A stretch of DNA of 10,398 nucleotides from Acholeplasmatales bacterium. Its GTDB lineage: Bacteria; Bacillota_I; Bacilli_A; Acholeplasmatales; Anaeroplasmataceae. Below are positions 1-7,132 of this stretch, one piece after another. The number at the start of each line of letters is the position of its first letter. The first letter of the stretch is position 1. The notes beneath the pieces were generated by a model. The model ran no database searches, was not told the DNA's origin, and was given only the letters and a program-made list of their open reading frames with translations. The stretch spans positions 1 to 10,398 of the forward strand of contig JAEELU010000007.1 of assembly GCA_016282815.1 (NCBI GenBank). The letters run 5' to 3'. Both the position numbers and the translations under genes were made by a program.

Positions 1-379
1 ATGTTTCTGTTTCTTTAATAGAGAAATCATATTTATCACTATCATATTTCTTTATTACATCAACAAAGGCATTAACAGCGAATGAATAGTGTTGAGATGA
101 TACACAAAATGAGCTTTTTGTATAGTCATTTTTATATTTCTCATCTAGTAAATTAGCTTGCTCAAGTATTTGTCTTGCGTAACCTAAAAATACCTCACCG
201 TCAGTTGTGATTGTTACACCCTTATTTGTTCTATTAAATATTTTAATATTATATTCATTCTCAACCTCATGTATTTGATTTGTAAGTGATGGCTGAGATA
301 CAAATAGTACCTCCGCAGCCTTAGAGATACTTCCCGTTTCGGCTACGGTGATAACATATTTTAATTGTAATAAAGTCAA
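1..379 (-). CDS. LysR-type transcriptional regulator, N-terminal part (cut by left edge)
   Basis: This is a DNA-binding regulator of the LysR family; 126 codons are visible and the rest lies beyond position 1. The translation begins MTLLQLKYVITVAETGSISK. Residues about 16-40 form the winged helix-turn-helix, with the hallmark run SKAAEVLFVSQPSLTNQI, followed by the wing with FNRT near residues 48-51. Residues about 64-90 form the linker helix, and the start of the effector domain (SSQHYSFAVNAF) follows. The start is TTG at 379-377: an in-frame TGA lies three codons upstream, no in-frame ATG precedes the helix-turn-helix, and AAGGAG sits 10 nt upstream. The gene lies 54 nt after atpC on the same strand, with a palindrome/terminator between them. 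Known for the family: most members bind a small effector and often regulate themselves or a neighbour. The target and effector cannot be read here. Confidence 0.9.
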   Translation of the reverse strand, partial: MTLLQLKYVITVAETGSISKAAEVLFVSQPSLTNQIHEVENEYNIKIFNRTNKGVTITTDGEVFLGYARQILEQANLLDEKYKNDYTKSSFCVSSQHYSFAVNAFVDVIKKYDSDKYDFSIKETET

Positions 380-389
380 AGTTAATCAA

Positions 390-395
390 CTCCTT
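390..395 (-). promoter_or_regulatory. Ribosome binding site deciding the TTG start of the LysR gene
   Basis: AAGGAG lies 10 nt upstream of TTG at 379. A second TTG at 389-387 overlaps the motif and is out of frame with the helix-turn-helix, so it is not the start. Confidence 0.7.
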
Positions 396-396
396 A

Positions 397-430
397 CTAA
401 AATAAAATGAAGTATATAATACTTCACCTT
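397..430 (-). terminator. Probable intrinsic terminator after atpC, also a perfect palindrome upstream of lysR
   Basis: TGAAGTAT-ATA-ATACTTCA at 408-426 forms an 8-bp stem with a 3-nt loop. On the minus strand it is followed at once by TTTTATTTTAG. The outer A/T arms (AAAATAA and TTATTTT) can also pair after a 2x2 mismatch. It starts 7 nt past the atpC stop, where the ATP synthase transcript should end. The stem is AT-rich, so termination may be partial. The same palindrome lies 29 nt before the lysR start and could be an operator; the sequence does not decide between the two roles. Confidence 0.6.
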
Positions 431-433
431 ATT

Positions 434-826
434 TTAAAGATTTCCAGCTTGAGCCTTCTTTAGATTTTCTCTTAATTCTTTTTCCTTCTGAGTAAAATCG
501 CTTGATTCTTGACGATTCTTCTCTAGGCGTTCTTTTCTTACTTCCTCAAGATGAACCTTAGCAGATTCAGCACTTCGTCCAATGTGAGCCTCCTGAACAA
601 GAATAGTTGCGAAATCATCATGATACTCGAAAATTCCACTTACAATAACAACATATAGCTCCTCATTTCCTCTAACAAGCTTAACATAGCCTGTATCCAT
701 TACGGAAATAACAGGAACGTGATCCTTCATTACTGCATATTCTCCATCAGAATCACTATGAACAACAACATAATCTACTTCTTCATCATAAAGGTTACCT
801 TGATGTGTTGAAACTACTATTCTCAT
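434..826 (-). CDS. atpC: F1Fo ATP synthase epsilon subunit
   Basis: Epsilon is the F1 central-stalk subunit that links gamma to the c ring and can inhibit ATP hydrolysis. The 130-residue protein has the usual length and plan: an N-terminal beta sandwich (about residues 1-83) and a charged C-terminal helical hairpin (about 84-130, rich in K, E and R). The usual GxLGILPGHAPL region is divergent, reading GEYAVMKDHVPVIS at about 28-41. The I/LDxxRA ATP-binding motif of Bacillus-type epsilon is only loosely matched (LEEVRK). The ATG overlaps the atpD stop by one base (TAATG), and the nearest purine-rich site (AAAGGA) is too far upstream to be ideal, so translation is probably coupled to atpD. Its place as last gene of the atp block fits the universal order. 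Confidence 0.93.
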   Translation of the reverse strand: MRIVVSTHQGNLYDEEVDYVVVHSDSDGEYAVMKDHVPVISVMDTGYVKLVRGNEELYVVIVSGIFEYHDDFATILVQEAHIGRSAESAKVHLEEVRKERLEKNRQESSDFTQKEKELRENLKKAQAGNL

Positions 827-2235
827 TATTTTACCAATTCCTTTGCCTTTTTAACAGCGTCATCAATAGTACCAACTAAACGGAATGCTTCCTCTGGTAA
901 ATCATCATGCATACCATCAAGAATTTCCTTAAAGCCTCTTACTGTTTCACTAACTGGAACATAAGCACCAGGAACACCAGTAAATTGACCACCGATGAAC
1001 ATATTTTGAGATAGGAATAATCTTACTCTTCTAGCTCTATGAACTACTAGCTTATCCTCCTCAGATAATTCATCCATACCTAAGATTGCGATAATATCAA
1101 GTAATTCATTATATCTTTGAATGATTTGTTGAACTCTACGTGCTACCTGATAATGCTCCTCACCAACGATAGATGGTTGAAGTGCACGAGATGTAGATGC
1201 AAGTGGGTCTACTGCTGGGTAGATACCCTCCTCTGTAAGCTTTCTTGAAAGGTTTGTAGTTGCATCTAGATGTGTAAACGTAGTAGCTGGAGCTGGGTCA
1301 GTATAGTCATCTGCAGGTACGTAAATAGCCTGAATAGATGTAATAGATCCATCCTTAGTAGATGTGATACGCTCCTGAAGCTTACCCATTTCTGTAGCAA
1401 GTGTAGGCTGATAACCTACGGCTGATGGCATACGACCAAGTAAAGCTGAAACCTCAGAACCTGCTTGAGTAAAACGATAAATATTATCGATGAATAATAA
1501 TACGTCCTGATGCTCCTGGTCTCTAAAATATTCAGCCATTGTAAGTCCTGTTAGGGCAACTCTCATACGTGCTCCAGGTGGCTCATTCATCTGACCAAAT
1601 ACCATGGCAGTATTCTTAATAACTCCACTTTCGCTCATTTCTTTATAAAGGTCATTACCTTCTCTTGTTCTTTCACCAACACCTGTAAATACAGAAATAC
1701 CATCATGCTCCTGAGCAACGTTATGAATTAATTCCTGAATAAGAACTGTTTTACCTACTCCGGCACCACCGAATAGACCTATTTTACCACCCTTAATGTA
1801 TGGTGCAAGTAAGTCTACTACCTTAATACCTGTCTCAAGTATTTCTACATTTCCTGATAATTCATCAAGCTTTGGTGCTTCTCTATGAATAGGCATTTTA
1901 AGCTTAGTATTAACCTCACCCTTTTTATCAATTGCTTCACCTAAAACATTAAATACTCTACCTAATGTTTCGTGACCAACTGGTACAGTGATAGGTGCTT
2001 CCTTAGATACAACCTTCATTCCTCTAACTAAACCATCAGTTGAATCCATGGCTATACATCTAACCTTTTTTCCACCAATATGAAGTGCAACCTCAAGTGT
2101 AAGCTTAATAGCTACGCCATTATTATCTTCTTTATCAACATCAATTGTTAATGCATCATTAATTTTAGGTAATTCTGAATCCTCAAATAGACAATCTACA
2201 ACCGGTCCTTTTACTTCAACGACACGTCCAATCAC
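826..2235 (-). CDS. atpD: F1Fo ATP synthase beta subunit (catalytic)
   Basis: Beta carries the catalytic nucleotide sites of F1 and makes ATP from ADP and phosphate on the cytoplasmic face. At 469 residues it is full length. Visible motifs are the P-loop GGAGVGKT at 156-163, catalytic Glu188 in GERTREG, Walker B LLFID at 246-250, SALLGRMPSAVGYQPTLA at about 263-280, the adenine-stacking Tyr339 before PAVDPL, and the torque-related DELSEED at 388-394. One mild variation is Tyr253 in DNIYRFTQAG, where Phe is usual. The start is GTG at 2235, sharing one base with the atpG TAG stop, and is supported by AGGGGGTGA six nt upstream. The atpC ATG overlaps its stop by one base. Confidence 0.99.
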   Translation of the reverse strand: MIGRVVEVKGPVVDCLFEDSELPKINDALTIDVDKEDNNGVAIKLTLEVALHIGGKKVRCIAMDSTDGLVRGMKVVSKEAPITVPVGHETLGRVFNVLGEAIDKKGEVNTKLKMPIHREAPKLDELSGNVEILETGIKVVDLLAPYIKGGKIGLFGGAGVGKTVLIQELIHNVAQEHDGISVFTGVGERTREGNDLYKEMSESGVIKNTAMVFGQMNEPPGARMRVALTGLTMAEYFRDQEHQDVLLFIDNIYRFTQAGSEVSALLGRMPSAVGYQPTLATEMGKLQERITSTKDGSITSIQAIYVPADDYTDPAPATTFTHLDATTNLSRKLTEEGIYPAVDPLASTSRALQPSIVGEEHYQVARRVQQIIQRYNELLDIIAILGMDELSEEDKLVVHRARRVRLFLSQNMFIGGQFTGVPGAYVPVSETVRGFKEILDGMHDDLPEEAFRLVGTIDDAVKKAKELVK

Positions 2236-3107
2236 TATTTGTCACCCCCTATAGCATTTGCTCCACCAATAATATCGATAAGCTCATTTGTAACAACAGC
2301 TTGGCGGGCTCTATTGTAAAGTAATTCTAGCTTATCAATAACCTCTTCAGCATTATCAGTGGCATTCTTCATAGAATTCATTCTTGCAGAATGCTCTGCT
2401 GTTTTTGCATCAAGGATAATTCCATAAATTATATCCTGAACATACATTGGTAAAATTATATTTAATGTTTTCTCAATGCCTGTTTCATATACATAATCTA
2501 TATTAGATTTTTTAGCATCTACCTTTTTAATAGGTAAAAGCTCTTCAAATCTTACCTCTTGTGTAAGACTATTGATGTAATGGTTATATACTATTACAAG
2601 CTTATCAATTTCTCCTGCTAAATATAAATCAACAAATTTCTTAGCAAGTGGAACGATATCAATAAACATTACATCATCACGTACATACGTAGCACTATCC
2701 TGAATTAATGGATAGTTATTTCTTTTTAGATATGCAAAGCCTTGCTTACCTATAGCAGCTGTAATAAATTCATTATTGTCCTTGTGGCTTTCCTTAATTC
2801 TTTCGTCTAATGCTTTAAATAGTGAAGAATTGTAGCTACCAGCAAGTCCTCTATCTGAAGTGATAATGAAATAAGCTGTTTTATTAACCTCACGAGGCTT
2901 TAATAATGGATGTACCTCATCAACCTCGTTATCTAAAAGCTCACTAACCATAGAAGCTATTCTTTGCATAAAATCCATATATGATTTATATGTTTTTTCA
3001 GCCCTTTTTACCTTAGACTGACTAACCATATACATAGCCTTTGTTATTTGTGCTGTAGACTTTGTAGAATTGATTCTAGATTGCACAGCACGAAGTGAGT
3101 TTGCCAT
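2235..3107 (-). CDS. atpG: F1Fo ATP synthase gamma subunit
   Basis: Gamma is the rotating central shaft that couples c-ring rotation to the three beta sites. The 290-residue length is normal. The N-terminal coiled-coil helix (MANSLRAVQSRINSTKSTAQITKAM, about 1-55) is followed by an alpha/beta domain with SDRGLAGSYN at 84-93. The C-terminal helix from about 235 (EHSARMNSMKNATDNAEE) ends in the family signature VTNELIDIIGGANAI at 272-286. The ATG lies 13 nt after the atpA stop and is preceded by GAGGTGA four nt upstream. Its TAG stop overlaps the GTG start of atpD by one base. Confidence 0.98.
   Translation of the reverse strand: MANSLRAVQSRINSTKSTAQITKAMYMVSQSKVKRAEKTYKSYMDFMQRIASMVSELLDNEVDEVHPLLKPREVNKTAYFIITSDRGLAGSYNSSLFKALDERIKESHKDNNEFITAAIGKQGFAYLKRNNYPLIQDSATYVRDDVMFIDIVPLAKKFVDLYLAGEIDKLVIVYNHYINSLTQEVRFEELLPIKKVDAKKSNIDYVYETGIEKTLNIILPMYVQDIIYGIILDAKTAEHSARMNSMKNATDNAEEVIDKLELLYNRARQAVVTNELIDIIGGANAIGGDK
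2242..2250 (-). promoter_or_regulatory. Strong ribosome binding site fixing the GTG start of atpD
   Basis: AGGGGGTGA lies inside the last codons of atpG, six nt before GTG at 2235. It closely matches the anti-Shine-Dalgarno complement AGGAGGTGA and supports GTG as the true start, giving the standard beta N-terminus MIGRVVEVKGPVVD. Confidence 0.7.
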
Positions 3108-3120
3108 TATTTCACCTCAC

Positions 3121-4629
3121 TTACATGAATCTTTTCTTGAAGTCTTGGAAATATGCGTTTAATACTTCCTTATCAGGTAATACCTTAGATGTTCTAATCT
3201 CCTCAGCAATCTTCTTACCTGTCTCGTTTACCTTCATATCTCTATATAATGAATCCTCAAACTTTTTAAGATCCTCAACTGCAATATTATCTAGGAAGCC
3301 TTGTGTTAATGCATAAAGAATCATTGCTTCCTCTTCCATGTCGATAATTTCATGAAGTCCTTGCTTTAAAACCTCTTGAGTTCTCTTACCACGCTCAAGA
3401 CGTGCCTTTGTAGAAGCATCCAAATCACTACCAAATTGAGTAAATGCTTCAAGCTCGCGGTATGAAGCAAGGTCAAGTCTTAGTGTTCCTGATACCTTCT
3501 TAATAGCCTTAGTTTGGGCAGCACCACCAACACGTGATACTGATAAACCTGCATTAATAGCTGGTCTAACACCCTTATAGAAATAATCAGCCTGTAGATA
3601 AATCTGTCCATCTGTAATAGAAATTACGTTTGTTGGAATATATGCAGAAATATCACCTGCTTGTGTTTCAATGATAGGAAGTGCAGTGATTGAACCTCCA
3701 CCTAATTCATCATTCAGCTTAGCTGCACGCTCAAGTAATCTTGAATGTAGATAGAATACATCACCTGGATATGCTTCTCTTCCTGGTGGACGCTTTAATA
3801 ATAGACTCATCTCACGATAAGCAACGGCATGCTTAGATAGATCATCATAAATAATTAAAACATCCTTGCCCTGATGCATAAAATACTCAGCCATACTTAC
3901 ACCAGCATATGGTGCTAAATATAGTAATGGTGCAGGGTTTGAAGCACTTGCACTAACGATGATAGAATATTTCATCGCATCATTATCCTTTAATGTTTCA
4001 TATACACTAGATACAGTAGATTCCTTTTGTCCTATAGCAACATAGATACAAATAACTCCTGTAGTCTTTTGATTTAGAATTGTATCAACTGCGATAGATG
4101 TTTTACCTGTTTGTCTATCACCGATAATAAGCTCACGTTGGCCACGTCCGATAGGTACTAACGCATCTAGAACCTTAATACCAGTTTGAAGTGGTGTATT
4201 AACTGGGCTTCTATCCATAACACCAGTAGCCTTAACCTCGATAGGTCTAGTCTTATCTGACTTAATTGCACCTAAGCCATCAATTGGCTGACCAAGTGGG
4301 TTAACTACTCTACCTAGGAATTCCTCACCAACAGGAACCTCTAGAATTCTACCTGTACACTTAACTAGGTCTCCTTCTTCGATTTTACTTGATTCACCTA
4401 GAAGAATGGCACCTACAACATCCTCTTCAAGATTTTGTACCATACCATAAACATCATTAGGAAAAACAAGTAATTCACTAGACATAGCCTTCTTTAGTCC
4501 ATGAACTAAGGCAATACCATCACCAACCTGAACAACATGTCCAACGTTTTCTGTTTGAATATCATCCTTATATGATTTTATCTGTTCTTTAATAAGAGCA
4601 GCAATCTCAGATAAATTAATATTTGCCAT
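3121..4629 (-). CDS. atpA: F1Fo ATP synthase alpha subunit
   Basis: Alpha alternates with beta in the F1 hexamer, binds nucleotide at non-catalytic sites and supplies the arginine finger to the catalytic sites. The 502-residue protein is full length. It has an N-terminal crown with SEIAALIKEQIKSY, which contacts delta. The P-loop GDRQTGKT is at 170-177, Walker B-like DVLIIYDDLSKHAVAYRE at about 256-273, and the family signature PAINAGLSVSRVGGAAQ at about 356-372 contains the arginine finger Arg366. The C-terminal helical domain is intact. AGGAGG four nt upstream of ATG, overlapping the atpH stop region, makes the start secure. It lies 9 nt from atpH and 13 nt from atpG. Confidence 0.99.
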   Translation of the reverse strand: MANINLSEIAALIKEQIKSYKDDIQTENVGHVVQVGDGIALVHGLKKAMSSELLVFPNDVYGMVQNLEEDVVGAILLGESSKIEEGDLVKCTGRILEVPVGEEFLGRVVNPLGQPIDGLGAIKSDKTRPIEVKATGVMDRSPVNTPLQTGIKVLDALVPIGRGQRELIIGDRQTGKTSIAVDTILNQKTTGVICIYVAIGQKESTVSSVYETLKDNDAMKYSIIVSASASNPAPLLYLAPYAGVSMAEYFMHQGKDVLIIYDDLSKHAVAYREMSLLLKRPPGREAYPGDVFYLHSRLLERAAKLNDELGGGSITALPIIETQAGDISAYIPTNVISITDGQIYLQADYFYKGVRPAINAGLSVSRVGGAAQTKAIKKVSGTLRLDLASYRELEAFTQFGSDLDASTKARLERGKRTQEVLKQGLHEIIDMEEEAMILYALTQGFLDNIAVEDLKKFEDSLYRDMKVNETGKKIAEEIRTSKVLPDKEVLNAYFQDFKKRFM

Positions 4630-4638
4630 TGTTCCTCC

Positions 4639-5154
4639 TTATTGTAGTGATTCCTTTAATCTCTCTAGGGTAGATTTCAAGCTAATATCAATTGATTCTC
4701 CATTAGCTATAACCTGTATTCCACCTATTAAGGAAGGATTCACAAAATTCTTAATTTCTAATTCTTTTCCTTCGTATTTAGCCTCAAGTGCTGGAACGAT
4801 ATTATCCATTTGCTTATTAGATAGCTCCTTGGCGCTAAATATATCAATTCTTACAATATTCTTGTTTAATCTTACTAGCTTTCTATACTGATGTCCGATA
4901 TCCTTAAACATATCGATTCTATCATTATCAACTAAAACTATTAGGAAATCTCTAAATGTATTATCAATGCTTTTATAAACCTTATTGATAATATTTCTTT
5001 TTTCTGACTTCTCAATAGTTGGAGTCTTAAGAAGCGCTATAAAATCATCACTTAATGTATTGTTTATACTAACGAAATATTCGTTAAATAAATCTACTTT
5101 TTTCTCTTCCTCTGCAATTTCATAAATAGCCTTCGCATACTCTAAAGGGATCAT
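4639..5154 (-). CDS. atpH: F1Fo ATP synthase delta subunit (OSCP homologue)
   Basis: Delta is the peripheral-stalk subunit that joins the b dimer to the top of the alpha/beta hexamer. The 171 residues are near the usual 175-180. The N-terminal helical bundle begins LEYAKAIYEIAEEE, and the C-terminal domain ends with the conserved NPSLIGGIQVIANGESIDISLKSTLERLK run (from about residue 139), which is the family signature. The ATG overlaps the atpF TGA stop in an ATGA junction, typical of translational coupling, and the order b-delta-alpha is canonical. Sequence between the two ends is poorly conserved, as is usual for this subunit. Confidence 0.96.
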   Translation of the reverse strand: MIPLEYAKAIYEIAEEEKKVDLFNEYFVSINNTLSDDFIALLKTPTIEKSEKRNIINKVYKSIDNTFRDFLIVLVDNDRIDMFKDIGHQYRKLVRLNKNIVRIDIFSAKELSNKQMDNIVPALEAKYEGKELEIKNFVNPSLIGGIQVIANGESIDISLKSTLERLKESLQ

Positions 5155-5750
5155 TCAGCGATCGCTCCCTTCAAAATATCATCAACTATATCAAGATATT
5201 TATCCTGATTAATTTCCTTTTGAACAATCTTTTCAGCGGCTTGGAAGGCAATATTAACTATTTCTTCTCTAATTTCCTTTTCCATAGACTTTTTCTCTTC
5301 GATTAATTCCTGCTCGACATTTTCAAGTCTACGCTTTGCTTCATCCTTAGCTGCATTAATTATTGTTTCCTTACGAATATTAGCTTCTCTTTCTGCAGTA
5401 TCAATCATTTCCTTAATCTTAGCTTTAGCCTCATCTAATTCCTTTTGAAGGTTAGCTTCGATTTCAATAGCGTTTTGCTTTGCCTTTTCAGCATCCTCCA
5501 AATCCTTATCGATTTGGCTTCTTCTTGCCTCTAATATTTTAGTTATTGGCTTCCAGAAGAATATTGCAATTACTACGAATAAAATAACTGTTGCACAAAT
5601 TTGAATACCAAAATCTATTACGAAATTTAGAGCTTGAGCACTTAATTGATTTGTATCTGATAATAGGGCGATTGGTCCAAGACCCTCCTTGATTGCTATT
5701 TGAATAGCATCAGAAGCTTCGCCTAATCTTTCTGCTAAGCTTAAAAACAT
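5151..5750 (-). CDS. atpF: F1Fo ATP synthase b subunit, with long N-terminal extension
   Basis: Subunit b is the membrane-anchored peripheral stalk that holds F1 against rotor torque. The single membrane helix spans about residues 46-66 (ICATVILFVVIAIFFWKP) and is followed by a long charged coiled coil (about 70-170) and the C-terminal delta-binding part. At 199 residues it is longer than the usual 155-170, because about 45 residues precede the membrane helix instead of 5-20. The start at 5750 is supported by GAGGAG six nt upstream, and there is no later methionine before the membrane helix. The extension has no lipobox, unlike the lipoprotein-type b of Mycoplasma. It follows atpE by 12 nt. 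Confidence 0.96.
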   Translation of the reverse strand: MFLSLAERLGEASDAIQIAIKEGLGPIALLSDTNQLSAQALNFVIDFGIQICATVILFVVIAIFFWKPITKILEARRSQIDKDLEDAEKAKQNAIEIEANLQKELDEAKAKIKEMIDTAEREANIRKETIINAAKDEAKRRLENVEQELIEEKKSMEKEIREEIVNIAFQAAEKIVQKEINQDKYLDIVDDILKGAIAE

Positions 5751-5762
5751 AATAAACTCCTC

Positions 5763-6044
5763 TTATGCACTGAATACAATTAGGATTGCGATAATTAAAC
5801 CATAAAGACCAGTTGTTTCAGAAACTGCTTGACCGATTAACATTGTAGTTCTGATATTACCAGCCATTTCTGGTTGACGAGCCATTGCATCTACTGCATG
5901 TGCTGCAACATTACCTTCACCGATGGCAGCTGCGAAACCTGTAAATACGGCTAAGCCGGCACCAATGTATTTAAGGCCGTTACCAACTCCTATATCTTCT
6001 ACTAAAAATGTTAAAATACTGTTTAAAATTGTCATGAAATCCAT
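5763..6044 (-). CDS. atpE: F1Fo ATP synthase c subunit, two-carboxylate (predicted Na+) type
   Basis: This is the proteolipid that forms the rotor ring and carries the coupling ion. The 93 residues have two membrane helices joined by the polar loop ARQPE at 55-59. The ion-site carboxylate is Glu76 in VSETTGLY. Thr77 and Tyr81 sit where the Na+ type of Ilyobacter tartaricus has Ser66 and Tyr70, whereas H+ types with the EXXXXY pattern usually have Ala after the Glu. The position of Ilyobacter Gln32 is Glu43 here (IGEGN), giving two carboxylates per site as described for the Fusobacterium nucleatum Na+ rotor. About 15 extra residues precede helix 1. AAGGAG eight nt upstream gives strong initiation, suiting the high copy number of c. 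Na+ use is inference. Confidence 0.97.
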   Translation of the reverse strand: MDFMTILNSILTFLVEDIGVGNGLKYIGAGLAVFTGFAAAIGEGNVAAHAVDAMARQPEMAGNIRTTMLIGQAVSETTGLYGLIIAILIVFSA

Positions 6045-6058
6045 ATTTTTTTCTCCTT

Positions 6059-6742
6059 TTATTTACTATATATTTTTTCTTCATCTTTAATCTTCATGGA
6101 TGTAAAGATAATAGACAGAATGACGAATACTGCTACTTGAATGACACTAAATGCTATATCAAATAACAGATTGATAAATGGCATTACTGGTACTGCAAAC
6201 CAGCCAAGCACATGTTTAATTAGTATTGAAATACATGCACCACTTATTACATTACCAAACAAACGTAATGATAATGATACTGGCAATGTTATTTCGCTAA
6301 ATATATTCATTGGTAGCATTATAGGTGTAGGATCTAAGAATCCCTTCAAATATCCAAGTGGACCATTAGATATGATACCTGCAAGCTGTATTACTATAAA
6401 CGAGCATACGGCAAGTGCGAATGTAACTACTACATAGCCTGTTGGGTTTTCTAAGAAATATACCGCTGATATATTTGCAAAGAATATAAATATTACCAAT
6501 GTTAAGAACCAAGGGGCAAATGCTTTCCACCTTACTCCTATATTTTCCTTAACAAAACCATTGATTAAATCAACTATCCATAAAAATGGTATTAGCCATA
6601 ATGGTGTCTTTCCCTTAGGATCTACCTTCCTTATAAAGAAATACAACACAATGAATAGAATAATTAAACCACAAGTTATATAAATTGTTGAGGCGATGGG
6701 ACTAAGCGGATCAAATTTGTACCCATCTAAAAATACCATCAT
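6059..6742 (-). CDS. atpB: F1Fo ATP synthase a subunit
   Basis: Subunit a is the stator channel that passes the coupling ion to and from the c ring. The 227-residue hydrophobic protein has about five membrane segments. The essential arginine is Arg160 in LPVSLSLRLFGNVISGA, the diagnostic motif of the family. The last helix carries FDIAFSVIQVAVFVILSIIFT (about 194-214), matching the second conserved motif. An asparagine-rich turn (FANISAVYFLENPTG) follows the second helix. The start lies 3 nt after the atpI TGA; GAGGG overlapping that stop serves as ribosome binding site. Two adjacent ATG codons (MM) make the exact start uncertain by one codon. Confidence 0.98.
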   Translation of the reverse strand: MMVFLDGYKFDPLSPIASTIYITCGLIILFIVLYFFIRKVDPKGKTPLWLIPFLWIVDLINGFVKENIGVRWKAFAPWFLTLVIFIFFANISAVYFLENPTGYVVVTFALAVCSFIVIQLAGIISNGPLGYLKGFLDPTPIMLPMNIFSEITLPVSLSLRLFGNVISGACISILIKHVLGWFAVPVMPFINLLFDIAFSVIQVAVFVILSIIFTSMKIKDEEKIYSK

Positions 6743-6745
6743 CTC

Positions 6746-7132
6746 TCACCCTCTTTCGAATTTAATTAGGAAGAATATAAATAGCATTTTAATTGTTAAG
6801 TAGCCACTTAAGAATAAAATAACTATTTGTAATTTATCAGGACTATTTTTGATATCTCCTAGGAAGAAAATACCAGCAATTAATCCTAAAGCTATCACTA
6901 TCCTAAGAACATACCATAATATTGATGATTTCTTAGGATGAAATGTTTCTCTACCATATTTAGTAGAAATTGTATTATACATACTTCTATTTTGAATAGT
7001 CATAAGCACATGAGTGATTATAGCTATTAATGAACCAAATAGATAATATATAAAATGCAAATTACAGAAATATAAAATTGTCATTACTATAGCTGATATT
7101 ATTACTGCGATTGGAACAAAAAATCTATTCAT
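6746..7132 (-). CDS. atpI: AtpI-like ATP synthase accessory membrane protein
   Basis: This is a 128-residue protein with four predicted membrane helices (about 4-22, 26-46, 71-92 and 100-123) and a basic loop between helices 2 and 3 (NRSMYNTISTKYGRETFHPKK). Size, topology and position directly before atpB match the AtpI/ATP synthase I chain family. Members are reported to help c-ring assembly or metal-ion supply, but the role is not settled. The ATG overlaps the end of the preceding gene by 8 nt, and no strong ribosome binding site is close, so translation is probably coupled. The stop is TGA, 3 nt before atpB. Assignment rests more on context and topology than on motifs. Confidence 0.8.
   Translation of the reverse strand: MNRFFVPIAVIISAIVMTILYFCNLHFIYYLFGSLIAIITHVLMTIQNRSMYNTISTKYGRETFHPKKSSILWYVLRIVIALGLIAGIFFLGDIKNSPDKLQIVILFLSGYLTIKMLFIFFLIKFERG

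Noticed and set aside
387..389. TTG at 389-387 as the LysR start
   Set aside because: It is out of frame with the helix-turn-helix and overlaps the ribosome binding site; TTG at 379 is in frame and well spaced.
434..826. atpC as a degraded or inactive epsilon
   Set aside because: The N-terminal motif is divergent, but length, frame, position and the two C-terminal helices are intact, so divergence is the simpler reading.
3095..3316. 73-codon plus-strand open frame
   Set aside because: It lies opposite the end of atpA and the start of atpG, both certain genes; it has no supporting ribosome binding site or recognisable protein, so it is an antisense shadow.
5762..5763. CRISPR array, tRNA, rRNA or riboswitch in the window
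   Set aside because: Gaps between genes are short; only 8432-8558 and 9945-10175 are non-coding for more than 100 nt, and they hold promoters, terminators and a two-copy repeat, not a regular spacer array or RNA gene fold.
6141..6437. 98-codon plus-strand open frame
   Set aside because: It is fully opposite the conserved part of atpB, including the Arg160 motif, and its translation has no domain-like pattern.
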